Part shown: positions 17,130-28,594 of the stretch, piece by piece
Layout: the number at the start of each line of letters is the position of its first letter
How positions within the stretch are numbered: the first letter of the stretch is position 1
Source: Aerococcus suis
Lineage (GTDB): Bacteria > Bacillota > Bacilli > Lactobacillales > Aerococcaceae
NCBI RefSeq assembly: GCF_900176325.1
Contig: NZ_FWXK01000005.1
Location: 46,366 to 110,365 of the forward strand
Length of the DNA stretch: 64,000 bases
Reading direction: 5' to 3'
Translations under genes and position numbers: made by a program
The notes under the pieces: generated by a model
The model's database searches: none
Told to the model about the DNA's origin: nothing
The model's input: only the letters and a program-made list of their open reading frames with translations

Positions 17130-18074
17130 TTAGTCTTCTTGACGCAATGATAAATCTAGTGCGTCTAGTTTATTTTTAACTTCATCAAGAGATTTACGTC
17201 CGAGATTACGAACTTTCATCATCTCAGCTTCAGAACGGTTGGTTAGTTCTTCAACGGTATTAATACCTGCACGTTTTAGACAGTTATAAGAACGTACAGA
17301 AAGATCTAACTCTTCGATAGTCATTTCAAGCATTTTTTCTTTTTGCGTTTCTTCTTTTTCAACCATTACTTCAACTTGACGAGCTTCATTTGTTAAGTTA
17401 ATGAAAATATCAAGATGTTCAGTTAAAATTTTAGCCGCAAGACTTAATGCTTCTTCCGGTGAAATTGTTCCATCTGTCCAGATATCCATCGTGAGTTTAT
17501 CAAATTCGTTGATTTCACCAATACGTGTATTTTCAACTTGATAGTTGACTTTGGAAACTGGCGTATAAATAGAATCGACAGGAATGACACCAATTGGCAT
17601 GCTTTCTGTTTTATTATGTTCAGCACGAACAAATCCACGACCATTTTGAACTTGCATTGTCATATGGAAACGAGCCCCATCTGCAAGTGTACAAATATGT
17701 AAATCAGGATTCATTACTTCGAAGTCAGCGTCAGGGCTGATATCGGCAGCTGTTACATTAGCAGGTCCTGTGATATCAATTTCAACTTCTTTTTCTTCTA
17801 CATCATATAGTTTTAACGCTAATTTTTTAATATTTAAAACAATTTGCGTTACATCTTCACGTACACCGGGAATTGTTGAGTATTCATGCAAGACATCGTC
17901 AATTTGGATAGATGTTACTGCAGTTCCAGGTAAAGAAGAAAGTAAAATACGACGTAACGAATTACCTAGGGTTGTTCCATAGCCGCGTTCTAATGGTTCA
18001 ACAACGAATTTACCAAATTTGGCGTCTTCGCTGATCTCGATTGTTTCAATATTTGGCTTCTCAATTTCGATCAT
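17130..18074 (-). CDS. rpoA: RNA polymerase alpha subunit
   Basis: 314 aa. The N-terminal assembly domain ([21 protein letters not shown]) dimerises and binds beta/beta'. The C-terminal domain ([20 protein letters not shown]...LGRKSLDEV) contacts UP elements and activators through its helix-hairpin-helix. Standard position between rpsK and rplQ. Confidence 0.98.
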   Translation of the reverse strand: MIEIEKPNIETIEISEDAKFGKFVVEPLERGYGTTLGNSLRRILLSSLPGTAVTSIQIDDVLHEYSTIPGVREDVTQIVLNIKKLALKLYDVEEKEVEIDITGPANVTAADISPDADFEVMNPDLHICTLADGARFHMTMQVQNGRGFVRAEHNKTESMPIGVIPVDSIYTPVSKVNYQVENTRIGEINEFDKLTMDIWTDGTISPEEALSLAAKILTEHLDIFINLTNEARQVEVMVEKEETQKEKMLEMTIEELDLSVRSYNCLKRAGINTVEELTNRSEAEMMKVRNLGRKSLDEVKNKLDALDLSLRQED

Positions 18075-18141
18075 ATTGACAAAATACCCCTTTCAAAACG
18101 TGAAGAAAATAGTGTGCTACAATTTCCAAGCAATCGCGCGA

Positions 18142-18531
18142 TTATACACGACGACGTTTTGGAGGACGGCAACCGTTATGTGGAATAGGAGTTACGTCAC
18201 GAATAGCAGTAACTTCTAATCCGGCAGCTTGTAATGCACGAATAGCTGATTCACGACCTGAACCTGGGCCTTTAACAGAAACTTCTACTGTGCGCATACC
18301 GTTATCCATTGCTACTTTAGCAGCAGCTTCAGAAGCCATTTGTGCAGCATAAGGTGTTGATTTACGAGAACCTTTGAAACCTAATGCACCAGCTGATGAC
18401 CAAGATACAGCATTACCATGTTCATCAGTAATCATGACAATAGTATTGTTGAATGTTGAATGGATGTGTGCTACACCAGATTCAATATTCTTTTTCGCAC
18501 GACGTTTGCGTGAAACTTGACGTTTAGCCAT
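18142..18531 (-). CDS. rpsK: 30S ribosomal protein S11
   Basis: Platform protein near the E site, 129 aa. [20 protein letters not shown] and the C-terminal [18 protein letters not shown] are diagnostic. The Asn-Gly in the tail is the conserved site that becomes isoaspartate in some bacteria. 22 bp after rpsM. Confidence 0.98.
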   Translation of the reverse strand: MAKRQVSRKRRAKKNIESGVAHIHSTFNNTIVMITDEHGNAVSWSSAGALGFKGSRKSTPYAAQMASEAAAKVAMDNGMRTVEVSVKGPGSGRESAIRALQAAGLEVTAIRDVTPIPHNGCRPPKRRRV

Positions 18532-18553
18532 ATTAAATTTTGCCTCCTTTTAA

Positions 18554-18919
18554 TTATTTTTTCTTACCAGCAATTGCAACTGGTTTACCTTTACGCGTAC
18601 GCGCATTGTTTTTAGTGTTTTGACCACGAACTGGTAAGCTACGACGGTGACGCATACCACGGTAAGAACCGATTTCTTGTAGACGTTTAATGTCTAATGT
18701 ACGTTCACGGCGTAAGTCACCTTCAACTTTTATTGTGTCAACTTCTGCACGAATTTTATCTAATTCGTCGTTTGTTAAGTCGCTAACACGAGTATCTTCT
18801 GAAACACCTGTAGCAGCTAATACTTTTTTAGCAGTTGTTTCGCCGATACCATAGATATAAGTTAATGCAATAACTACACGTTTGTTACGTGGAATATCTA
18901 CTCCTGCAATACGAGCCAT
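18554..18919 (-). CDS. rpsM: 30S ribosomal protein S13
   Basis: 121 aa head protein that contacts tRNA and forms the B1 bridge. [20 protein letters not shown] at the start and [14 protein letters not shown] near the end identify it. 25 bp after rpmJ. Confidence 0.98.
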   Translation of the reverse strand: MARIAGVDIPRNKRVVIALTYIYGIGETTAKKVLAATGVSEDTRVSDLTNDELDKIRAEVDTIKVEGDLRRERTLDIKRLQEIGSYRGMRHRRSLPVRGQNTKNNARTRKGKPVAIAGKKK

Positions 18920-18944
18920 TAAATGGTACCTCCTTTTTAATTAA

Positions 18945-19058
18945 TTAACCTTGGCGTTGTTTATGTTTTGGATTGTCGCAAATAACCATAACTTTACCGT
19001 TACGACGAATCACTTTACATTTTTCACACATCTTTTTAACTGATGCTCTTACTTTCAT
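18945..19058 (-). CDS. rpmJ: 50S ribosomal protein L36
   Basis: A 37-aa protein starting [19 protein letters not shown]. Cys11, Cys14, Cys27 and His32 form the zinc site of the C+ type. GGAGG precedes the ATG. It lies between infA and rpsM, as in most Firmicutes. Confidence 0.97.
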   Translation of the reverse strand: MKVRASVKKMCEKCKVIRRNGKVMVICDNPKHKQRQG

Positions 19059-19084
19059 GATTTAACCTCCTTGGAAGCTTCACA

Positions 19085-19303
19085 TTATTTAAAACGGTAG
19101 GTAATGCGTCCTTTAGATAAATCATAAGGCGACATTTCTACTTTTACTCGGTCACCAGGTAAAATACGAATATAGTTGACACGCATCTTACCAGAAATGT
19201 GAGCTAATACTTCGTAACCATTTTCTAATTCAACTTTGAACATTGCATTCGGTAATGTTTCTTGAACAGTACCTTCAACTTCGATCATATCTTCTTTTGC
19301 CAC
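19085..19303 (-). CDS. infA: Translation initiation factor IF-1
   Basis: 72-aa OB-fold protein ([20 protein letters not shown]...GRITYRFK) that blocks the A site during initiation. GGAGG lies before the ATG. It has its own promoter inside the adk end, allowing expression apart from the spc operon. Confidence 0.98.
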   Translation of the reverse strand: MAKEDMIEVEGTVQETLPNAMFKVELENGYEVLAHISGKMRVNYIRILPGDRVKVEMSPYDLSKGRITYRFK

Positions 19304-19372
19304 AGTGCATCCCTCCTATAGCATAATAGCGATGTCTCTGTCCTCTAAATAGACTGTTCGACTAACCTTACA

Positions 19373-19401
19373 ATTATAACATGGTTAAAAGGAATAAGCA
19401 A
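19373..19401 (-). promoter_or_regulatory. Promoter of infA-rpmJ-rpsM-rpsK-rpoA-rplQ
   Basis: TTGCTT (19396-19401) and TATAAT (19373-19378), 17-bp spacer, minus strand. The -35 lies within the 3' arm of a small hairpin (ATAAGCA/TTGCTTAT) just after the adk stop, so a weak terminator and a promoter overlap here. Confidence 0.75.
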
Positions 19402-19404
19402 TGC

Positions 19405-20037
19405 TTATCCTTCAATAATTTCAACCACTTTAGCGAAGACATTATCGATGCCAATGTCTCCAGGAATCCGATAAAGGTTTCCTTTTGCTTCATAAAAATC
19501 AAGCAATGGTTGTTGTTGTTCCATGTTTACTTTAATACGGTTTTCAACGACTTCTGGTTTGTCATCATCACGTTGGTATAAATCGTCTGAATCAATACCT
19601 TCTTTAGGTGGGTTGAAGTAAATATTATACGTTTCACCCGTACTACGGCTGATTACACGACCAGATAAGCGTTTTTTCAAGACTTCAGGATCCACATCAA
19701 AATAAAGAACAGCGTCAATTGAACGATCAAGATTTGACATAATATCTTCAAGAGCTTCTGCTTGATTTAATGTTCTTGGATAACCATCAAGCATAAATCC
19801 TTTTTTGGTATCATCTTGTTCCAACCGTTCAGCTACAATGCCATTAGTCACTTCATCAGGTACTAACCCTCCTTCATCCATATAGGATTGAGCTTTTTTA
19901 CCTAATTCTGTTTCATCAGCAATAGCTTGACGGAACATATCTCCTGTTGAAATATGTGGAAAATCATATTTTTCAACAATTTTTGCTGCTTGTGTTCCTT
20001 TACCAGCACCTGGTAAACCCATTAATAAAATGTTCAT
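19405..20037 (-). CDS. adk: Adenylate kinase
   Basis: Converts ATP + AMP to 2 ADP in the cytosol. 210 aa, with P-loop [10 protein letters not shown] at the N-terminus, NMP-binding STGDMFR, and LID domain starting [13 protein letters not shown]. The four cysteines that bind zinc in the LID of many Gram-positive kinases are absent, replaced by S/T and D/E positions, so this is the zinc-free type. Located between secY and infA; no methionine aminopeptidase gene follows, as is common in lactic acid bacteria. Confidence 0.97.
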   Translation of the reverse strand: MNILLMGLPGAGKGTQAAKIVEKYDFPHISTGDMFRQAIADETELGKKAQSYMDEGGLVPDEVTNGIVAERLEQDDTKKGFMLDGYPRTLNQAEALEDIMSNLDRSIDAVLYFDVDPEVLKKRLSGRVISRSTGETYNIYFNPPKEGIDSDDLYQRDDDKPEVVENRIKVNMEQQQPLLDFYEAKGNLYRIPGDIGIDNVFAKVVEIIEG

Positions 20038-20061
20038 CTTTATCCTCCAAATTGATTGCTC

Positions 20062-21360
20062 TTAATCTTGAATAAATCCGACATATTTCCGTTTAATTAA
20101 TCGTCCTTCAATTTGTTTTGCTGTGTCTAATGCCACACCAACAACAATTAATAGACTTGTCCCACTAAGGGCAATTCCTTGAGAGAAGTCAAAAATATAA
20201 GACCCAATTAATGGAAAGATTGCAACGGCCATCAAGAAGATAGACCCAACAGTACTTAAACGGTTTAACATACTTGAAATATAATTTTCGGTTGGATATC
20301 CGGGACGTACACTCGGAATATAACCACCGGCTTTTTGTAAGTTTTCAGCTACACGCTCAGGATTAATTTGAATATGTGCGTAGAAGAATGTAAATAATAC
20401 AATAACTACGGCATAGATAGCAATTCCAATAGGTTCTTGAAGATTAAATATCTTATTTGCAATCTCAAACCATTGAGCATCGCCATGTGTTCCAGCAAAC
20501 AATCCTAGGATAGTTTGTGGAATCATAATTAGTGCACTTGCAAAAATAACTGGGATAACTCCAGCTGAATTAAGCTTTAATGGTAAATGTGCTTTTTGCG
20601 CAGCTGAATTGGCACGTTTTGAATAACGCACAGGAATTTGACGTTCGGCTTTACTCATATAAATTACGAACATAATAATCAATATCGCAGCAACTAATAA
20701 TCCTGCAGATATTAGACCATTCGTTGTTAATTCACTTGGTCTTGCGTCAACAAAGAATGACTCATAGAAGGCCATAATTTCTTGTGGTACACGCGCCACA
20801 ATCCCTGCAAAAATTATCATAGAAGTTCCATTACCAATACCAAATTGTGTAATTTGTTCACCTAACCAGACCACAAACATTGATCCTGCAGTCATTACTA
20901 ATGCAATTAACAAATATGTAATGATGTTAGGATTGGTAATCAAACCAAATTGTGATAATGAGTTAAAACCAACGGAAATCGCAATTGCCTGGAAAAAGGA
21001 AATAAACACAGCAAAATACCGTGTCCATTTATTTAATTTCCGACGTCCCACTTCACCTTGCTTAGACCACTCAGTGAACGCAGGAATCACATCCATTTGT
21101 AATAACTGAATCACAATTGAAGCGGTGATATATGGTGAGACTCCTAATGAAAAGATGGAGTAGCTTGATAAAGCACCCCCACCAAATGTATTTAAAAGGC
21201 CGAATAATCCGGATGATGCCAAGCTTTGAATTGATGCAGCGTTAACACCTGGAACAGTGATATGTGCACCAATACGAAAGACAATTAACATCATTACCGT
21301 AAAAATTAAACGGCTTCTAATGTCTCTATCCTGAAATACAGCTTTCAGTGTGCGAAACAT
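20062..21360 (-). CDS. secY: Protein translocase subunit SecY
   Basis: Core channel of the Sec translocon, 432 aa, ten predicted helices. FRIGAHITVPGVN (plug-side N-terminus), GNGTSMIIFAGIVARVP, and RYSKRANSAAQKAHLPLKLN in the ribosome-binding loop support the call. Its start abuts the rplO stop (shared base 21360), so translation is coupled to L15. Confidence 0.98.
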   Translation of the reverse strand: MFRTLKAVFQDRDIRSRLIFTVMMLIVFRIGAHITVPGVNAASIQSLASSGLFGLLNTFGGGALSSYSIFSLGVSPYITASIVIQLLQMDVIPAFTEWSKQGEVGRRKLNKWTRYFAVFISFFQAIAISVGFNSLSQFGLITNPNIITYLLIALVMTAGSMFVVWLGEQITQFGIGNGTSMIIFAGIVARVPQEIMAFYESFFVDARPSELTTNGLISAGLLVAAILIIMFVIYMSKAERQIPVRYSKRANSAAQKAHLPLKLNSAGVIPVIFASALIMIPQTILGLFAGTHGDAQWFEIANKIFNLQEPIGIAIYAVVIVLFTFFYAHIQINPERVAENLQKAGGYIPSVRPGYPTENYISSMLNRLSTVGSIFLMAVAIFPLIGSYIFDFSQGIALSGTSLLIVVGVALDTAKQIEGRLIKRKYVGFIQD

Positions 21361-21800
21361 TAGATCACCTCACAAGATCCCCCAGCGGCTTCGATAGCTT
21401 CTTTTGCTGTCGCTGAGAATTTTGCAGCTTTTACAGTTAATTTACGCTCTAATTCGCCATTACCTAATACTTTAATTCCAGCTTTTCCTTTTTTAACTAA
21501 TCCAGCTTCAATAAAGTCTGCTGGGTTAACAGTTTGTCCATCTTCGAATACGTTTAAGTCGTCTAAGTTAACGATTGCGTATTCTTTACGGTGAATATTA
21601 GTGAAACCACGTTTTGGAATACGACGGAATAATGGTGTTTGTCCACCTTCGAATCCTAAACGGACTTTACCACCAGAACGTTGTTTTAAACCACCTTGTC
21701 CACGACCAGAAGTTTTACCTTGGCCAGCACTTGTACCACGACCAACACGTTTACGAACGTGACGTGAACCTTCTGCAGCTTGTAATTCGTGTAATTTCAT
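21360..21800 (-). CDS. rplO: 50S ribosomal protein L15
   Basis: 146 aa, with the glycine/arginine-rich N-terminus ([20 protein letters not shown]) and globular C-terminal domain ending AAGGSCEVI. Late spc-operon gene between rpmD and secY. Confidence 0.98.
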   Translation of the reverse strand: MKLHELQAAEGSRHVRKRVGRGTSAGQGKTSGRGQGGLKQRSGGKVRLGFEGGQTPLFRRIPKRGFTNIHRKEYAIVNLDDLNVFEDGQTVNPADFIEAGLVKKGKAGIKVLGNGELERKLTVKAAKFSATAKEAIEAAGGSCEVI

Positions 21801-21832
21801 TCGATAGGCACCTCCCTTTCTTATTGTAACGA

Positions 21833-22012
21833 TTATGCTTCTGTTACTTCAACTAAATGGGCAACTTTTTTAAGCATGCCGTCAATAGCTTCATTACGAG
21901 TTTTTACAACTGAACGATTTGTTTTAGTAATTCCTAAAGCTTTAATCGTTGCGATTTGGTCTTGAGGACGTCCAATCACACTGCGTTTTAAAGTAATTTT
22001 AACTTCAGCCAT
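21833..22012 (-). CDS. rpmD: 50S ribosomal protein L30
   Basis: 59 aa beginning [20 protein letters not shown], a full-length bacterial L30. AGGAGGAA lies before the ATG. It sits 13 bp after rpsE and before rplO, the conserved spc order. Confidence 0.97.
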   Translation of the reverse strand: MAEVKITLKRSVIGRPQDQIATIKALGITKTNRSVVKTRNEAIDGMLKKVAHLVEVTEA

Positions 22013-22025
22013 TTGTTCTTCCTCC

Positions 22026-22538
22026 TTAACCTAGTAACTCTTCAACCGATTTTCCACGAAGTTCAGCAACTTCTTCAGGGCGTTTTAATGAATCTAACGC
22101 TGTAATTGTTGCACGAACGATGTTTGTTGGGTTGTTTGATCCTAATGATTTAGATGTAATATCTGCAATACCTGCTAATTCGATTACGGCACGTACTGCT
22201 CCACCAGCAGCAACTCCAGAACCGGCTTGAGCTGGTTTAAGTAAAACATCTCCACCGTTAAAGCGTCCTTTAATATCGTGAGGAATCGTAGAACCTGAAC
22301 GAGGTACTTCGATTAAGTTTTTCTTACCATCTTCGATTGCTTTACGGATAGCTTCAGGAACTTCGTTTGCTTTACCAGTACCAATACCTACATGGCCGTC
22401 TTTGTCACCAACGACAACAACAGCAGCAAAACGCATACGGCGTCCACCTTTAACAACCTTAGATACACGGTTGATAGCGACAACGCGTTCTTCAATATCA
22501 GATTCGTTAATGTTTAGAGCTTGAAATGTTTGTCCCAT
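22026..22538 (-). CDS. rpsE: 30S ribosomal protein S5
   Basis: 170 aa. Double-stranded-RNA-binding N-terminal domain ([20 protein letters not shown]) and C-terminal domain with [13 protein letters not shown] and [14 protein letters not shown]. It contributes to decoding accuracy and mRNA unwinding. Confidence 0.98.
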   Translation of the reverse strand: MGQTFQALNINESDIEERVVAINRVSKVVKGGRRMRFAAVVVVGDKDGHVGIGTGKANEVPEAIRKAIEDGKKNLIEVPRSGSTIPHDIKGRFNGGDVLLKPAQAGSGVAAGGAVRAVIELAGIADITSKSLGSNNPTNIVRATITALDSLKRPEEVAELRGKSVEELLG

Positions 22539-22558
22539 GTTTTGGCTTCCTCCTTTTC

Positions 22559-22915
22559 CTAAAATTCTAATCCGTTTTCGCGAGTGGCGTCAGCTAATGC
22601 TTTCACACGTCCGTGGAATAAGTAACCACCACGGTCAAAGACAACTTCATTGATTTTAGCATCTTTAGCGCGTTCAGCGATTGCTTTACCAACGGCAGCT
22701 CCGTTTTCTGTTTTTGATCCAACTTGTAATGCTTCTTCTGTATCAGAGGCGCTTGCAAGCGTAACACCCGCTACGTCATCAATTAATTGAGCGTAGATGT
22801 GTTTATTAGAACGAAAGACGTTCAAGCGTGGGCACTCTGCTGTTCCAGAAAGATTTCTACGTACACGTGCGTGACGTTTTTGACGTAATTGATTTTTATC
22901 TGGTTTGCTAATCAA
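22559..22915 (-). CDS. rplR: 50S ribosomal protein L18
   Basis: Binds 5S rRNA in the central protuberance. [20 protein letters not shown] matches family N-termini when translation begins at the TTG at 22915, with AGAGGTGA six bases upstream. The longer frame from GTG at 22924 would add three residues and overlap the ribosome site. 118 aa. Confidence 0.97.
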   Translation of the reverse strand: MISKPDKNQLRQKRHARVRRNLSGTAECPRLNVFRSNKHIYAQLIDDVAGVTLASASDTEEALQVGSKTENGAAVGKAIAERAKDAKINEVVFDRGGYLFHGRVKALADATRENGLEF

Positions 22916-22962
22916 AATTTTCACCTCTTTGTTTAATGTTTATGAGCCATTATGCTGCTCGA

Positions 22963-23499
22963 TTATTTACCTGTTTTACCTTCTTTACGACGAACATGTT
23001 CGCCAACGTAATGAATACCTTTGCCTTTGTATGGTTCTGGTAAACGAACTGAACGGATTTCAGCAGCTAATTGACCAACAGCTTCTTTGCTAATACCAGT
23101 TACTTTAATTTGAGTATTTGAAGGGACTTCAATTTCGATGCCCTCTGGTACTTCGAATTCAACTGGGTGAGATAATCCGACGTTTAAGACTAATTTATTA
23201 CCTGACATTTGTGCACGGTAACCAACCCCAACCATTTCTAGTTCTTTAGTGAATCCTTCTGATACACCTAAAACCATGTTGTTTAATAGGGCACGAGTTG
23301 TTCCGTGAATTGCACGAATATCTTTATTATCGTTAGGACGTTCAAAAGTTACAACGTTGTCTTCGACATTCATTTTAATAATTGGGCTGAACGTACGTGT
23401 TAACTCACCTTTTGGACCTTTAACAGTTACTTCTTGACCATTAATGTCTAAGGTTACGTTACTAGGTAGTTCAACTGGTTTATTACCAATACGACTCAT
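22963..23499 (-). CDS. rplF: 50S ribosomal protein L6
   Basis: 178 aa with two repeated L6 folds. [15 protein letters not shown] at the start and the C-terminal [20 protein letters not shown] are diagnostic. Near the GTPase-associated centre. Confidence 0.98.
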   Translation of the reverse strand: MSRIGNKPVELPSNVTLDINGQEVTVKGPKGELTRTFSPIIKMNVEDNVVTFERPNDNKDIRAIHGTTRALLNNMVLGVSEGFTKELEMVGVGYRAQMSGNKLVLNVGLSHPVEFEVPEGIEIEVPSNTQIKVTGISKEAVGQLAAEIRSVRLPEPYKGKGIHYVGEHVRRKEGKTGK

Positions 23500-23535
23500 C
23501 TAGCCTGCACCTCTTTCTCTTCTAATTTTTAAATA

Positions 23536-23934
23536 TTACCAAACGTAAGCGATAACTTCGCCACCAACGTTTTTAGCGCGTGCTTCTTTATCTGTGATAA
23601 CACCTTCAGATGTTGACACAATTGCGATACCTAAACCGTTTAATACTTTAGGCATTTCTTCGCTGTTAGCATAAACACGTAAACCTGGTTTAGAAATACG
23701 TTTTAAGTTAGTAATAACACGACGGTTATCTTTAGTATATTTCATGAATACACGGATGATACCTTGTTTGTCGTCTTCAATCACTTCGTAATCTTTGATA
23801 TATCCTTCTTCTTTAAGGATTTTTGCGATATTAGCTTTCATTTTTGATGCTGGACTTTCAAATGATTCGTGACGTACTAAGTTTGCGTTACGAATACGTG
23901 TTAAAAAGTCAGCGATTGGATCTGTCATGACCAT
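23536..23934 (-). CDS. rpsH: 30S ribosomal protein S8
   Basis: 132 aa, beginning [24 protein letters not shown] 10 nt upstream supports the first Met. C-terminal [20 protein letters not shown] is conserved. It binds the central domain of 16S rRNA and, in other bacteria, represses the spc operon through rplE mRNA. Confidence 0.98.
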   Translation of the reverse strand: MVMTDPIADFLTRIRNANLVRHESFESPASKMKANIAKILKEEGYIKDYEVIEDDKQGIIRVFMKYTKDNRRVITNLKRISKPGLRVYANSEEMPKVLNGLGIAIVSTSEGVITDKEARAKNVGGEVIAYVW

Positions 23935-23970
23935 TACGAGTATACCCTCCTTCGTGTTGTTATCTTCTTA

Positions 23971-24156
23971 TTACCAGCTTGCTTTTTTAACTCCAGGAAT
24001 TTGTCCTTTATAGGCAAGTTCACGAAGGCAAACACGGCAAAGTTTGAATTTACGATAAACTGAATGTGGACGTCCACATCTTTCACAACGAGTGTAGGCT
24101 CTTGTAGAATATTTTGGTTCAGTTTTGCTTTTAGCAATCATTGATTTTTTAGCCAA
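23971..24156 (-). CDS. rpsN: 30S ribosomal protein S14, type Z
   Basis: 61-aa zinc-binding S14: Cys24, Cys27, Cys40 and Cys43 in RCERCGRP and [10 protein letters not shown]. The short type is usual at this place in Firmicutes; many also carry a zinc-free S14 elsewhere for zinc starvation. Confidence 0.98.
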   Translation of the reverse strand: MAKKSMIAKSKTEPKYSTRAYTRCERCGRPHSVYRKFKLCRVCLRELAYKGQIPGVKKASW

Positions 24157-24180
24157 GTTAATTCCGCCTCCTTAATAGAC

Positions 24181-24723
24181 TTATTTTTTAAATGGCATTC
24201 CTAATTGAGTTAATAATTCTTTAGATTCTTCATCTGATTCAGCAGATGTAACGATAACGATATCCATACCACGAACTTTATTAACATCATCAAAGTCGAT
24301 TTCTGGGAAAATAAGTTGTTCACGGATACCTAATGTATAGTTACCACGTCCATCGAATGAACGTTTGCTGATACCACGGAAGTCACGGACACGTGGTAGT
24401 GAAACATTTACTAATTTATCTAAGAAGTCGTACATTCTTTCACCACGTAGAGTGACTTTTGTACCGATAGGCATTCCTTCACGTAAACGGAAACCTGCAA
24501 TAGATTTTTTAGCTGTCGTCACAACTGGTTTTTGACCAGAGATTTTAGTTAATTCATCAACTGCAGCTTCTAAGTTTTTAGCGTTAGAAACAGCATCACC
24601 AACACCCATGTTGATAACAATTTTTTCAACTTTTGGTGCTTGCATGATTGAAGAATAATTGAATTTTTCTACTAATGAAGGAACTACTTCATTTTGGTAT
24701 TTTTCTTTTAAACGATTAGTCAT
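24181..24723 (-). CDS. rplE: 50S ribosomal protein L5
   Basis: 180 aa. Binds 5S rRNA and P-site t[23 protein letters not shown] and [20 protein letters not shown] are family motifs. 20 bp after rplX. Confidence 0.98.
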   Translation of the reverse strand: MTNRLKEKYQNEVVPSLVEKFNYSSIMQAPKVEKIVINMGVGDAVSNAKNLEAAVDELTKISGQKPVVTTAKKSIAGFRLREGMPIGTKVTLRGERMYDFLDKLVNVSLPRVRDFRGISKRSFDGRGNYTLGIREQLIFPEIDFDDVNKVRGMDIVIVTSAESDEESKELLTQLGMPFKK

Positions 24724-24743
24724 CTAGCTTGTCCTCCTTCCGC

Positions 24744-25052
24744 TTAGTCTAATGCTTCGCCTGATTTGCGAGCGATACGAACACGTTTACCGTCACGTTC
24801 TTCAACGCTAACACGTGTTGGTTTACCTGATTTTGGATCAACTAATTGAACGTTTGACACATGAATTGGTGCTTCAACTTCATTGATACCACCATTTGGA
24901 TTTGCTTGAGTTGGGCGTTCATGTTTTTTAACAATATTTACGCCTTCAACAATTACTTTGTCTTGCTTAGGTAAAGCTTGTTTAACGACACCTTCAGTGC
25001 CTTTATCTTTACCAGAAATGACAACTACTGTATCACCAGTTTTAATTCGCAT
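24744..25052 (-). CDS. rplX: 50S ribosomal protein L24
   Basis: 102 aa with the KOW motif at the N-terminus ([19 protein letters not shown]). Initiates 50S assembly together with L3. Confidence 0.98.
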   Translation of the reverse strand: MRIKTGDTVVVISGKDKGTEGVVKQALPKQDKVIVEGVNIVKKHERPTQANPNGGINEVEAPIHVSNVQLVDPKSGKPTRVSVEERDGKRVRIARKSGEALD

Positions 25053-25083
25053 TAATGGGCACCTCCCTATTTTTTATCGTTTC

Positions 25084-25452
25084 TTATAGTACTTCTGGCG
25101 CAAGTGAAATAATACGCATATAGTCGTTATCACGTAATTCACGTGCAACTGGACCAAAGATACGAGTTCCGCGAGGTGATTTATCGTCACGAATAATTAC
25201 GCAAGCATTTTCGTCAAATTTGATGTATGAACCGTCTGAACGACGTACACCGCTTTTAGTTCTAACAATTACAGCTTTAACTACGTCACCTTTTTTAACA
25301 ACACCACCGGGTGTAGCTTGTTTTACACTTGCAACTACGACGTCACCAATGTTAGCAGTTTTACGTCCTGATCCACCTAAAATGCTAACTGTTAAAACTT
25401 CACGGGCACCAGAGTTATCTGCCACTTTTAAGCGAGTTTCTGTTTGAATCAT
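25084..25452 (-). CDS. rplN: 50S ribosomal protein L14
   Basis: 122 aa starting [19 protein letters not shown], with the C-terminal [20 protein letters not shown]. Forms intersubunit bridges and binds the silencing factor RsfS. Confidence 0.98.
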   Translation of the reverse strand: MIQTETRLKVADNSGAREVLTVSILGGSGRKTANIGDVVVASVKQATPGGVVKKGDVVKAVIVRTKSGVRRSDGSYIKFDENACVIIRDDKSPRGTRIFGPVARELRDNDYMRIISLAPEVL

Positions 25453-25479
25453 CTATGGTATCCTCCTTCCAGTATGCTG

Positions 25480-25743
25480 TTAAATAATAACTGATTCTTC
25501 AACAATATCAACTAAACGGAAATATTTGTCTTTAGATAATGGACGAGTTTCCATAATCCGCACGATATCTCCCATTTTTGCTGAGTTGTTTTCATCATGT
25601 GCTTTGTATTTTTTAGAGTATTTAATACGTTTTCCATATGTTGGATGGAATTTGAACGTGTCTACTTGGACAACAATTGTTTTTTCCATTTTGTCAGAAA
25701 CAACGCGTCCTTGAAGAACTGTACGATCATTACGTTCTGTCAT
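25480..25743 (-). CDS. rpsQ: 30S ribosomal protein S17
   Basis: 87-aa OB-fold primary binder of 16S r[22 protein letters not shown] and [14 protein letters not shown] are conserved. Confidence 0.98.
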   Translation of the reverse strand: MTERNDRTVLQGRVVSDKMEKTIVVQVDTFKFHPTYGKRIKYSKKYKAHDENNSAKMGDIVRIMETRPLSKDKYFRLVDIVEESVII

Positions 25744-25770
25744 GATAGAAATTTCCCCCTTTACTGATTA

Positions 25771-25968
25771 CTATTTCGCTAATTCACTTTGACGTAAAGC
25801 TGTTTTGATACGTGCAATTTCTTTACGTACTTGTTTAATACGAGCGGTATTTTCTAATTGACCAGTAGCCAATTGGAATCGTAAGTTAAATAACTCTTGT
25901 CTATATTCTTGCTCTTTTGCGTTTAGTTCAGCAGTGGATAGATCTTTAATTTCTGTAAATTTACTCAT
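25771..25968 (-). CDS. rpmC: 50S ribosomal protein L29
   Basis: 65 aa, from [24 protein letters not shown] precedes this ATG. The start overlaps the end of rplP by 8 bp, so an upstream Met at 25989 is unlikely. Lies at the tunnel exit and helps dock trigger factor and SRP with L23. Confidence 0.96.
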   Translation of the reverse strand: MSKFTEIKDLSTAELNAKEQEYRQELFNLRFQLATGQLENTARIKQVRKEIARIKTALRQSELAK

Positions 25969-26389
25969 TCGATTCACCACCAATTTCACGTTTTACAATT
26001 TTAGTACGGATAGGTAATTTGTTTGAAGCTAAACGTAATGCTTCTTTCGCTACTTCTTCAGGAACACCGGCAACTTCAAATAAGATTTTACCGCGTTTTA
26101 CAGGAGCAACCCAGCCTTCTGGAGCACCTTTACCTGAACCCATACGAACACCGATAGCTTTTGCAGTGTATGATTTATGTGGGAAGATTTTAATCCATAC
26201 TTTCCCACCACGTTTCATGTAACGTGTCATTGCAATACGAGAAGATTCAATTTGGCGGTTAGTAATCCATTTTGAATCTAAAGCTTGTAATCCGTATTCA
26301 CCATAAGCGATTTCTTTACCGCCTTTAGCTTCACCGCGCATTTTACCGCGGAATTCACGTCTATGTTTTACACGTTTTGGTACTAACAT
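25961..26389 (-). CDS. rplP: 50S ribosomal protein L16
   Basis: 142 aa; [20 protein letters not shown] and [20 protein letters not shown] identify it. Positions A-site tRNA; a known site of evernimicin-type resistance changes in other species. Confidence 0.98.
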   Translation of the reverse strand: MLVPKRVKHRREFRGKMRGEAKGGKEIAYGEYGLQALDSKWITNRQIESSRIAMTRYMKRGGKVWIKIFPHKSYTAKAIGVRMGSGKGAPEGWVAPVKRGKILFEVAGVPEEVAKEALRLASNKLPIRTKIVKREIGGESNE

Positions 26390-26391
26390 GC

Positions 26392-27042
26392 TTAATCCTC
26401 CTCATTCGTATTTTTTGTTGGAAGAACTTCGCCACGGTAAATCCATACTTTAACACCGATTTTACCGTAAGTTGTATCCGCTTCTTCCCAAGCATAGTCG
26501 ATATCAGCGCGAAGTGTATGTAATGGAACAGTCCCTTCTACATAAGTTTCGCTACGAGCCATGTCAGCTCCGTTTAAACGACCAGAAATTTGTACTTTAA
26601 TCCCTTTAGCGCCAGCTTTCATTGTGCGTTGGATAGCTTGTTTTTGTGCACGACGGAAAGCAATACGGTTTTCTAATTGTTGACAAATAGATTCACCGAC
26701 TAATTTAGCGTCTAATTCAGGTTTTTTAACTTCTACAATGTTCACATGAACTTTTTTACCTGTTAATTGGCTTAAAGCTTTACGTAAAGCATCAACTTCA
26801 GAACCGCCTTTACCAATAACCATACCAGGTTTAGCAGTGTGAATATTAACGTTAACTTTGTTAGCTGCACGTTCAATTTCCACTTGTGAAACAGAAGCTT
26901 CACTTAGTGTGCCTTGGATGTATTCACGGATAGCTAAGTCTTCATGTAAAGTATCTGCGTAATCTTTTTCTGCATACCAGCGTGCGTCCCAGTCTTTGAT
27001 AACTCCGATACGCAAACCGGTAGGATTAATTTTTTGTCCCAC
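26392..27042 (-). CDS. rpsC: 30S ribosomal protein S3
   Basis: 216 aa. N-terminal KH domain with [19 protein letters not shown]-terminal domain with [18 protein letters not shown]. Part of the mRNA entry channel. Two bases separate it from rplP. Confidence 0.98.
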   Translation of the reverse strand: MGQKINPTGLRIGVIKDWDARWYAEKDYADTLHEDLAIREYIQGTLSEASVSQVEIERAANKVNVNIHTAKPGMVIGKGGSEVDALRKALSQLTGKKVHVNIVEVKKPELDAKLVGESICQQLENRIAFRRAQKQAIQRTMKAGAKGIKVQISGRLNGADMARSETYVEGTVPLHTLRADIDYAWEEADTTYGKIGVKVWIYRGEVLPTKNTNEED

Positions 27043-27045
27043 TAA

Positions 27046-27402
27046 TTATTCCTCCTCTGCTTCTTCTACTACCACTGTAATATGGCTTGTACGTTTGTTA
27101 ATACGAGAAGCTGAACCTTTAGCACGAGGACGGAAACGTTTCATCGTTGGTCCTTCGTTAACATAAGCTTCGCTTACTACTAATTTAGCTGGATCTAATT
27201 CAAAATTGTTTTCTGCGTTTGCAATTGCAGACATAAGCACTTTCTCGATTACAGGTGATGCTGCACGAGGAGTGAATTTTAGAATCGCAGCAGCTTCAGC
27301 AACAGGTTTGTTACGAATTAAGTCAATAACTAAACGTGCTTTTTTAGCTGGAATACGAACTGTTTTTGCAGTTGCTTTTGCAGATGTTTTTTGTTCTGCC
27401 AT
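27046..27402 (-). CDS. rplV: 50S ribosomal protein L22
   Basis: 118 aa with the beta-hairpin that reaches into the exit tunnel ([20 protein letters not shown]), the region altered in macrolide-resistant strains of other species; it looks wild type here. Confidence 0.98.
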   Translation of the reverse strand: MAEQKTSAKATAKTVRIPAKKARLVIDLIRNKPVAEAAAILKFTPRAASPVIEKVLMSAIANAENNFELDPAKLVVSEAYVNEGPTMKRFRPRAKGSASRINKRTSHITVVVEEAEEE

Positions 27403-27423
27403 TATCTATTTCCTCCTCTCAGA

Positions 27424-27702
27424 TTAACGAACAGTTTTTTTGTCGTCACTACCATGACCACGGAAAGTACGTGTTGGTACGAATTCACCTAATTTATGTC
27501 CAACCATGTCTTCTTGGATATAAACTGGTACATGTTTGCGTCCGTCATAAACAGCAATTGTTAACCCGATGAAGTTAGGGAAAATTGTTGAACGACGTGA
27601 CCAAGTTTTAATAACTTGTTTCTTTTCATTATCTTGTTGTGCAACCACTTTTTTCATTAAATGGTCATCACAAAAAGGTCCTTTTTTTAAGCTACGGCTC
27701 AT
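27424..27702 (-). CDS. rpsS: 30S ribosomal protein S19
   Basis: 92 aa beginning [19 protein letters not shown], with [17 protein letters not shown] near the end. Head protein in complex with S13. Confidence 0.98.
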   Translation of the reverse strand: MSRSLKKGPFCDDHLMKKVVAQQDNEKKQVIKTWSRRSTIFPNFIGLTIAVYDGRKHVPVYIQEDMVGHKLGEFVPTRTFRGHGSDDKKTVR

Positions 27703-27744
27703 TCGTTATGGCTCCTTTCGCTAGTTCCTATTTAAAGTGATTAC

Positions 27745-28575
27745 TTATTTATTACGACGACGAACAATTAATTTATTGCTACGTGCGTTTTTATTACGAG
27801 TTTTAATACCACGAGCTGGTTTACCCCAAGGTGTCATTGGAGATGGACGTCCGATTGGAGCTTTACCTTCACCACCACCATGTGGGTGATCGTTAGGGTT
27901 CATAACAGAACCACGAACTGTAGGGCGTTTGCCTAACCAACGTTTACGTCCTGCTTTACCAACATTGATAAGTTCGTGTTGTTCATTACCAACTACACCG
28001 ATTGTTGCACGGCAAGTATTTAAGATCATACGAACTTCACCAGAAGTTAATTTTACTAAGACATATTTGTCTTCTTTACCTAGTACTTGTGCACGAGCAC
28101 CAGCTGAACGAACTAATTGTCCACCTTTACCAGGTTTTGTTTCGATATTGTGTACCATAGTACCAACAGGAATATCTTTTAATTGTAGTGCGTTACCAAC
28201 TTTGATATCAGCACCTTCACCTGATTGGATACGATCATTAACTTTTAAGCCTTTAGGGGCTAGAATATAAGTTTTAACACCGTCAGTGTAATGAATTAAA
28301 GCAATATTTGCTGTCCGGTTTGGATCGTATTCGATTGCTTTAACAACACCTTCAACGTTATCTTTATTACGTTTAAAGTCAATAACACGGTAAGCTTGTT
28401 TATGACCGCCACCTTGGTGACGAACAGTAATGCGACCATTGTTGTTACGGCCAGCACGTTTACTTTGTGACTCTAGTAATGTCTTTTCTGGAGTAGATTT
28501 TGTGATTTCAGCAAAATCGTAACCAGACATGTTACGGCGACCATTTGTTGTCGCTTTATATTTTTTTACTGCCAC
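27745..28575 (-). CDS. rplB: 50S ribosomal protein L2
   Basis: 276 aa. Conserved [20 protein letters not shown] and the peptidyl-transferase-adjacent [20 protein letters not shown] loop with its essential histidine. Needed for subunit association. Confidence 0.98.
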   Translation of the reverse strand: MAVKKYKATTNGRRNMSGYDFAEITKSTPEKTLLESQSKRAGRNNNGRITVRHQGGGHKQAYRVIDFKRNKDNVEGVVKAIEYDPNRTANIALIHYTDGVKTYILAPKGLKVNDRIQSGEGADIKVGNALQLKDIPVGTMVHNIETKPGKGGQLVRSAGARAQVLGKEDKYVLVKLTSGEVRMILNTCRATIGVVGNEQHELINVGKAGRKRWLGKRPTVRGSVMNPNDHPHGGGEGKAPIGRPSPMTPWGKPARGIKTRNKNARSNKLIVRRRNK

Positions 28576-28594
28576 GTTGGTTTCCTCCTATCTT

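Noticed and set aside
23934..24137. 67-codon ORF overlapping rpsN
   Set aside because: Out-of-frame shadow of the zinc-type S14 gene.
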